DNA of 25,277 nt from CAYRXE01 sp964428205 (GTDB lineage Bacteria; Patescibacteriota; Gracilibacteria; Peribacterales; Peribacteraceae), in contig CAYRXE010000010.1 in NCBI GenBank assembly GCA_964428205.1, positions 1 through 25,277 on the forward strand, given 5' to 3'. Shown one piece after another: positions 22,039 to 25,277 of this stretch (within the stretch, counting starts at the first letter, position 1; every line of letters begins with the position of its first letter). A program made the translations under genes and the position numbers. A model generated the notes under the pieces. It was not told where the DNA came from, did no database searches, and saw nothing but the letters and a program-made list of their open reading frames with translations.

Positions 22039-23631
22039 GTGCCTGAGACGCCTCCTTCTATTTCCGTTGTCTACCGCCGCGATGATGAATCGTGGGTAGC
22101 GTTTGCACGTCGCGCACGCGAGACGGCCGGAGAAATTATTGTGGTGCTCACTGCTGGTGACAGTGCGTTCTTACAACACGAAGACGAACGCGCAGAGTTC
22201 TTGGCTGATCTCGCAAAAGTGCGTTACCGCGTGCGCATTGCGACGCGTGATGCCACTCTCGTTCGTGAGGCAAAAGCCGAGGGTCTCACGGTGTTCGCGA
22301 CTACCCGAGAGCTTCGCTCGGTTTTGAAGGGAAACCCCGATTTGGGACAAGCATTGCGTCTGTTTTCTCCACAGGTGTGGCGTCAACAATGGCGCAGCCA
22401 CTTGCAGAAAATCGGACTTTTGAGTCTCCCGAAATTTCGCATTTGGATCCTTGGAGGATTGAGCGTGATTCTGTTCCTCTTCGTCATCTTCAAGCTCCTG
22501 CCATCTGCCGATATCAGAGTGTGGCCCAAGCAGGAGACCATCGATTACACGAGCAACATCGTGCTCGTACTTTCCGGTGCGTCATCCCTCGCGCCCACAC
22601 ACGTGCGCACGTTGCCATTGATCCCATTCACCGTGAACTTGCGCTCCACACTCGTCTTTAAAGATATCAGCAAAGAATTCATCGGTACCAGTGCCTCGGT
22701 TCGCATGACGATCATCAACAAGAGCACCGAGGAATACAGGTTCAAGAAGGGGAGTCGTCTCGTCAACCAAGCAGGCATGATCTTTAAGCTCGATCGTACG
22801 ATTTCTGTCCCTGCACAGGGGACGGGTTCTGCACTCGCAAAAGCAGGGGATCAGGACTTGTATGGAGAAGACATCGGCGCACGTGGCAACGTCCCTGCCG
22901 GTCTGAGGTGGGAATTCCTTGGCTTACACCCAGAAGAACGTTTGCTCGTGTACGCCGAGAACAAAGTGCCTGCTACAGGGGGAACTTCTGCGTCTCGCCG
23001 AGTATTGCAGAGTAAAGATCTCCAAGTAGCTCAGGAGCTCCTCAAGCAGCAGTTGAGCGTGCGTGCGAAAGAGCTGATTGAAGAAAAGAAGGCACTTTAC
23101 ATGCAGGAGCATCCAGGCAGCCGCGTGGATTTCTTGGAGAAGGACGATGTGATCAAAAAGACGTTCACAGGTGTGGTACTGCCTTTATCGTTACTCGGTA
23201 AACCGGTGGAATCCGCTCCCGTAGAGGGGACACTCATTTATACGGTCTACGGCTACGACAACCAGGCCGTGCTCGACATGCTCAAGACCGACTCGGCAGA
23301 GCACGTGAGTGATGGCATGCGCGTGCTCCCAGAGTCCTTCATTCCAGAGCGCATGCGCGTCTACATCATCGACTACGACGATAACCTCACGTGGATCAAA
23401 ATCACGGCAGATCTTCTGGGATTGCAAGAATTCGTCTTAGATCCGCTTACCCCGGTGGGAGCGAGGTTTGCCAAAGATGTCCGCGAGACCGCTGCGGGAC
23501 TTAGTAAAGTGGATGCCGCACGCGTCATCCGCAACATGCAGGAAGTCGACAAAGTGGAGATACGCCTGTGGCCACCATGGAGCAGGAGACTCCCCGAAAT
23601 CCCCTCGCACATCTCTCTCGAAACCGAATGA
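22039..23631 (+). CDS. Single-span membrane protein with baseplate J-like domain
   Basis: The 530-residue protein starts with a Rossmann-like domain (about 30-95; IIVVLTAGDSAF, YRVRIATRDATLVREAKAEGLTVF) like the one placed before the membrane span in CPR proteins annotated 'baseplate J-like'. One hydrophobic span lies at about 134-154. The external part has INKSTEEYRFKKGSRLV, FKLDRTISVPAQGTG and DIGARGNVPAG, matching the beta-strand pattern of the baseplate J family, then a charged helical stretch and a C-terminal beta region. The function in CPR is unknown; there are no phage neighbours, so a phage tail role is unlikely. It starts with GTG. It ends by sharing ATGA with the next gene, so the two are translationally coupled. 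Confidence 0.8.
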   Translation: MPETPPSISVVYRRDDESWVAFARRARETAGEIIVVLTAGDSAFLQHEDERAEFLADLAKVRYRVRIATRDATLVREAKAEGLTVFATTRELRSVLKGNPDLGQALRLFSPQVWRQQWRSHLQKIGLLSLPKFRIWILGGLSVILFLFVIFKLLPSADIRVWPKQETIDYTSNIVLVLSGASSLAPTHVRTLPLIPFTVNLRSTLVFKDISKEFIGTSASVRMTIINKSTEEYRFKKGSRLVNQAGMIFKLDRTISVPAQGTGSALAKAGDQDLYGEDIGARGNVPAGLRWEFLGLHPEERLLVYAENKVPATGGTSASRRVLQSKDLQVAQELLKQQLSVRAKELIEEKKALYMQEHPGSRVDFLEKDDVIKKTFTGVVLPLSLLGKPVESAPVEGTLIYTVYGYDNQAVLDMLKTDSAEHVSDGMRVLPESFIPERMRVYIIDYDDNLTWIKITADLLGLQEFVLDPLTPVGARFAKDVRETAAGLSKVDAARVIRNMQEVDKVEIRLWPPWSRRLPEIPSHISLETE

Positions 23632-24239
23632 TCCGCAAAGCCATTCGTCGGCTCCTGATCCTCGCTGCGATCCTCGTGGGCATGGGTGCACTTTCGTTCT
23701 GCGTTGCGCTTGGTGTGGTGCTCCAGGGCATGACAGGCTCGGGTATCGACAAAGCGGAATGTGGCCTCGTCTTTGGTGCCGGAGTGATCCCTTTGCGCGA
23801 TAATTTGGGCAATATGGTCGGTTCTGTGGCAGGTCCGGGCATCCAAAGGCGCACCGAAACAGCCGCTCGCCTCTATGCCCAGGGCAAGCTCGAGAGGCTC
23901 ATTTTGACGGGTGGCAAAGGGGAGGGGATGCGACGTAGTGAGGCTGCGGTGATGCGCGATGTCGCCATTAACGCAGGTGTTGATACTCTCGACATCACAT
24001 TGGAAGATCAATCGACATCGACACGCGAGAACCTATTAAATAGTCGCCCCTTGACTAAGGACTGTTCGAGTGTGCTCGCTATAAGTGATGGGTTCCACCT
24101 CTCTCGCATCCATTTTCTGGCATGGCAGCAGGGTTGGAACTTGCCGACGTACCCTGTGGAAGAAACGATCAATCCACGGTTTGAGACATGGAGCATCATT
24201 AGAGAGACTTTGGGCATACTTTTCTATAGTGTCTATTGA
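23628..24239 (+). CDS. DUF218 / SanA-YdcF-like membrane protein
   Basis: The 203-residue protein begins at an ATG overlapping the previous stop as ATGA, which decides the start against upstream in-frame ATGs at 23568 and 23577. One hydrophobic span (about 7-34; LLILAAILVGMGALSFCVALGVVLQ) anchors a DUF218 domain. This has the opening strand CGLVFGAGV, the helix RRTETAARLYAQGKLERLILTGG, the active-site-like LEDQSTSTRENL and the late motif ISDGFHLSRIHFLAW. SanA and YdcF relatives are linked to envelope integrity, and some bind nucleotides; the reaction is not known. The stop lies 2 bp before the dif site. Confidence 0.88.
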   Translation: MIRKAIRRLLILAAILVGMGALSFCVALGVVLQGMTGSGIDKAECGLVFGAGVIPLRDNLGNMVGSVAGPGIQRRTETAARLYAQGKLERLILTGGKGEGMRRSEAAVMRDVAINAGVDTLDITLEDQSTSTRENLLNSRPLTKDCSSVLAISDGFHLSRIHFLAWQQGWNLPTYPVEETINPRFETWSIIRETLGILFYSVY

Positions 24240-24241
24240 AT

Positions 24242-24269
24242 AGTTAACATAAAATGCATTATGTTAAGT
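24242..24269. promoter_or_regulatory. dif: dif site (XerC/D-type recombination site)
   Basis: The 28-bp site has the exact dif layout: left arm AGTTAACATAA (24242-24252), 6-bp centre AATGCA (24253-24258) and right arm TTATGTTAAGT (24259-24269). The right arm matches the E. coli XerD arm (TTATGTTAAAT) at 10 of 11 bases, and the left arm keeps the CATAA core. The arms are inverted copies of each other at 10 of 11 positions, unlike two-recombinase dif sites, whose arms differ more. It lies 37 bp before the tyrosine recombinase gene. Besides replication-terminus dimer resolution, it could overlap the recombinase promoter (TTGAAT 24236-24241, TATGTT 24260-24265). Confidence 0.88.
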
Positions 24270-24306
24270 ACTGGATAGAGCTGGATAACCCTCCCCTACG
24301 CCCAAA

Positions 24307-25266
24307 ATGGCTACGAAACGCCTCTCGAATGGATCAATGCCGGCAGAGTCTAAAATGTCTGCAGCAATACGCAGGTATCTCACCTTCCTCCAGGCCGAAG
24401 AAAACAAATCTCCACTCACGCTCAAGAACTACCGACAGTCGCTAGACCTCTTATTGCTCTTGTCCCCTGTTCGGGACCCCAAGCACTTCGATAAGGAGAC
24501 CGTCCGTGACTACAAGATGCAGCTGCATGAATTTCGCTCAAAACAGGGGAAAGAGCTTGGAATTCGCACGAGAAACCACCATTTAACCGTGTTTAGAGCA
24601 TTCCTTCGTTATTTGATCCAGGAAGAGGAGTTGGACATCTACCCGCCAGATAGAGTCAAAAGACTCAAAGAAGAGCAGAGGAAGGTGAAGGTCCTGTATA
24701 CCGATGAGCTGAGTCGCCTATTGCTCGCTCCAAACCTCCAAACAAAGGAGGGGAAACGTGACAAAGCTATCTTGGAACTCTTCTTCTCTACAGGTCTGCG
24801 TCTTGCAGAGCTGAGGTCGCTCAATCGCAAAGATCTCAATTTCTCTACACGAGAGATCAGCGTACGCGGTAAGAGGAGCAAGCTCAGGGTGGTCTTCCTC
24901 TCCGACAACTGTGTCCAGGCCCTCAAGGACTACTTGGAGATCAGGCTCGATCACTTAGATCCCCTATTCATTCGCAGTCATAATGCTGCTGCAGAAGAAA
25001 TGCCACCCGGAGAAAAATTCCGTCTCTCGCGCATCAGTATTTATAACCTCGTCAAAAAGTATGCATTACAGGCGGGGATCGCCAGCAGTCCGTCACCTCA
25101 CACCCTTCGTCATTCCTTTGCGACCGACCTTCTTCGTAATGGGGCAGACCTCAGGTCCGTCCAGGAGCTCCTGGGTCATAAAGACCTCTCCACCACCCAG
25201 ATCTATACCCACGTGACCAACTTGCAGCTCAAAGAGATCCACAAGAAGTTCCATGGGGGGAAGTAG
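24307..25266 (+). CDS. xerC/xerD-like (xerA): Xer-type tyrosine recombinase
   Basis: The enzyme is a site-specific recombinase that should resolve chromosome dimers at dif. The 319-residue protein has the N-terminal SAM-like core-binding domain (about 20-112; YLTFLQAEENKSPLTLKNYRQSL) and the catalytic domain from about 128. All six catalytic positions are present: Arg165 (TGLRLAELR), Lys192 (GKRSKLR), His265 and Arg268 (HTLRHSFAT), His291 (LGHKDLS) and nucleophile Tyr300 (IYTHV). Length fits Xer proteins (about 300) better than phage integrases. The start is uncertain between ATGs at 24307, 24337 and 24355; the last still includes the whole conserved domain. Its position beside a near-symmetrical dif suggests a single-recombinase system, as known for XerS, XerH and archaeal XerA. 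XerC or XerD with an unseen partner elsewhere is the alternative. Confidence 0.93.
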   Translation: MATKRLSNGSMPAESKMSAAIRRYLTFLQAEENKSPLTLKNYRQSLDLLLLLSPVRDPKHFDKETVRDYKMQLHEFRSKQGKELGIRTRNHHLTVFRAFLRYLIQEEELDIYPPDRVKRLKEEQRKVKVLYTDELSRLLLAPNLQTKEGKRDKAILELFFSTGLRLAELRSLNRKDLNFSTREISVRGKRSKLRVVFLSDNCVQALKDYLEIRLDHLDPLFIRSHNAAAEEMPPGEKFRLSRISIYNLVKKYALQAGIASSPSPHTLRHSFATDLLRNGADLRSVQELLGHKDLSTTQIYTHVTNLQLKEIHKKFHGGK

Positions 25267-25277
25267 GTTCGGTATAC

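Noticed and set aside
24307..25266. Phage or integrative-element integrase
   Set aside because: No tRNA or att repeats, cargo or phage genes are visible, the length fits Xer, and a dif site lies alongside.
1..25277. UGA recoding as glycine
   Set aside because: TGA ends several genes exactly where the protein family ends, including rarA and the sugar transferase, and no in-frame TGA is needed to keep any gene intact.

Overview
The window is 25,277 bases of a densely coded bacterial chromosome. It holds 18 protein genes, no rRNA or tRNA that I can see, and one run of 100 N. The gene content and style suggest a Patescibacteria (CPR) genome, possibly Peribacteria: giant secreted repeat proteins, a 'baseplate J-like' membrane protein of the CPR type, many orphan membrane proteins, and very few Shine-Dalgarno sites. 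TGA ends several intact genes (rarA, tsaE-HD, the sugar-phosphate transferase, the DUF218 gene), so UGA is not recoded here as in Gracilibacteria/Absconditabacteria. The lineage assignment is an inference and was not tested by a search.

Layout. 1-4839 is the 3' part of a giant modular surface protein with 87-bp tandem repeats, a GADYAEYF motif as in phage tail-spike autoproteolytic domains, a coiled coil and a Ser/Asp/Glu tail. 4936-7212 is infB. 7309-10328 is a two-gene minus-strand membrane operon whose second gene is split by an artificial assembly gap: the same 55 bp flank the N run and collapsing them restores one frame. 10592-12879 holds a winged-helix/nucleotidyltransferase-like regulator, rplS and a polysaccharide pyruvyltransferase. 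12909-14018 is an orphan membrane protein. 14200-17187 holds rarA, a small membrane protein and a TsaE-HD fusion. 17241-20650 is cell-envelope work: an M23 peptidase, a SIMPL-domain secreted protein and a WecA/MraY-type lipid-linked sugar transferase. 20715-25266 holds pgk, a baseplate J-like protein overlapping a DUF218/SanA-like gene, a 28-bp dif site and a Xer tyrosine recombinase.

The strongest non-gene signals are these. (1) A near-palindromic 11-6-11 dif site lies between the DUF218 stop and the xer gene, suggesting a self-contained single-recombinase chromosome dimer resolution module. (2) Two copies of GAATAC-N5/6-GTATTC lie upstream of the winged-helix regulator and inside the rplS promoter, suggesting an operator shared by both. 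(3) Likely -10 boxes lie 6-8 nt before the start codon of eight genes, pointing to leaderless transcription. (4) Three intergenic hairpins with a 7-nt internal period each start within 5 nt of a stop codon, and one supplies the last codons and stop of the neighbouring gene.

Working together, the envelope genes (pyruvyltransferase, lipid-carrier sugar transferase, M23 peptidase, giant surface protein, SIMPL and DUF218 proteins) suggest active cell-wall and glycan remodelling with a decorated surface. infB, rplS, tsaE, rarA, pgk and xer are core functions interleaved with them.
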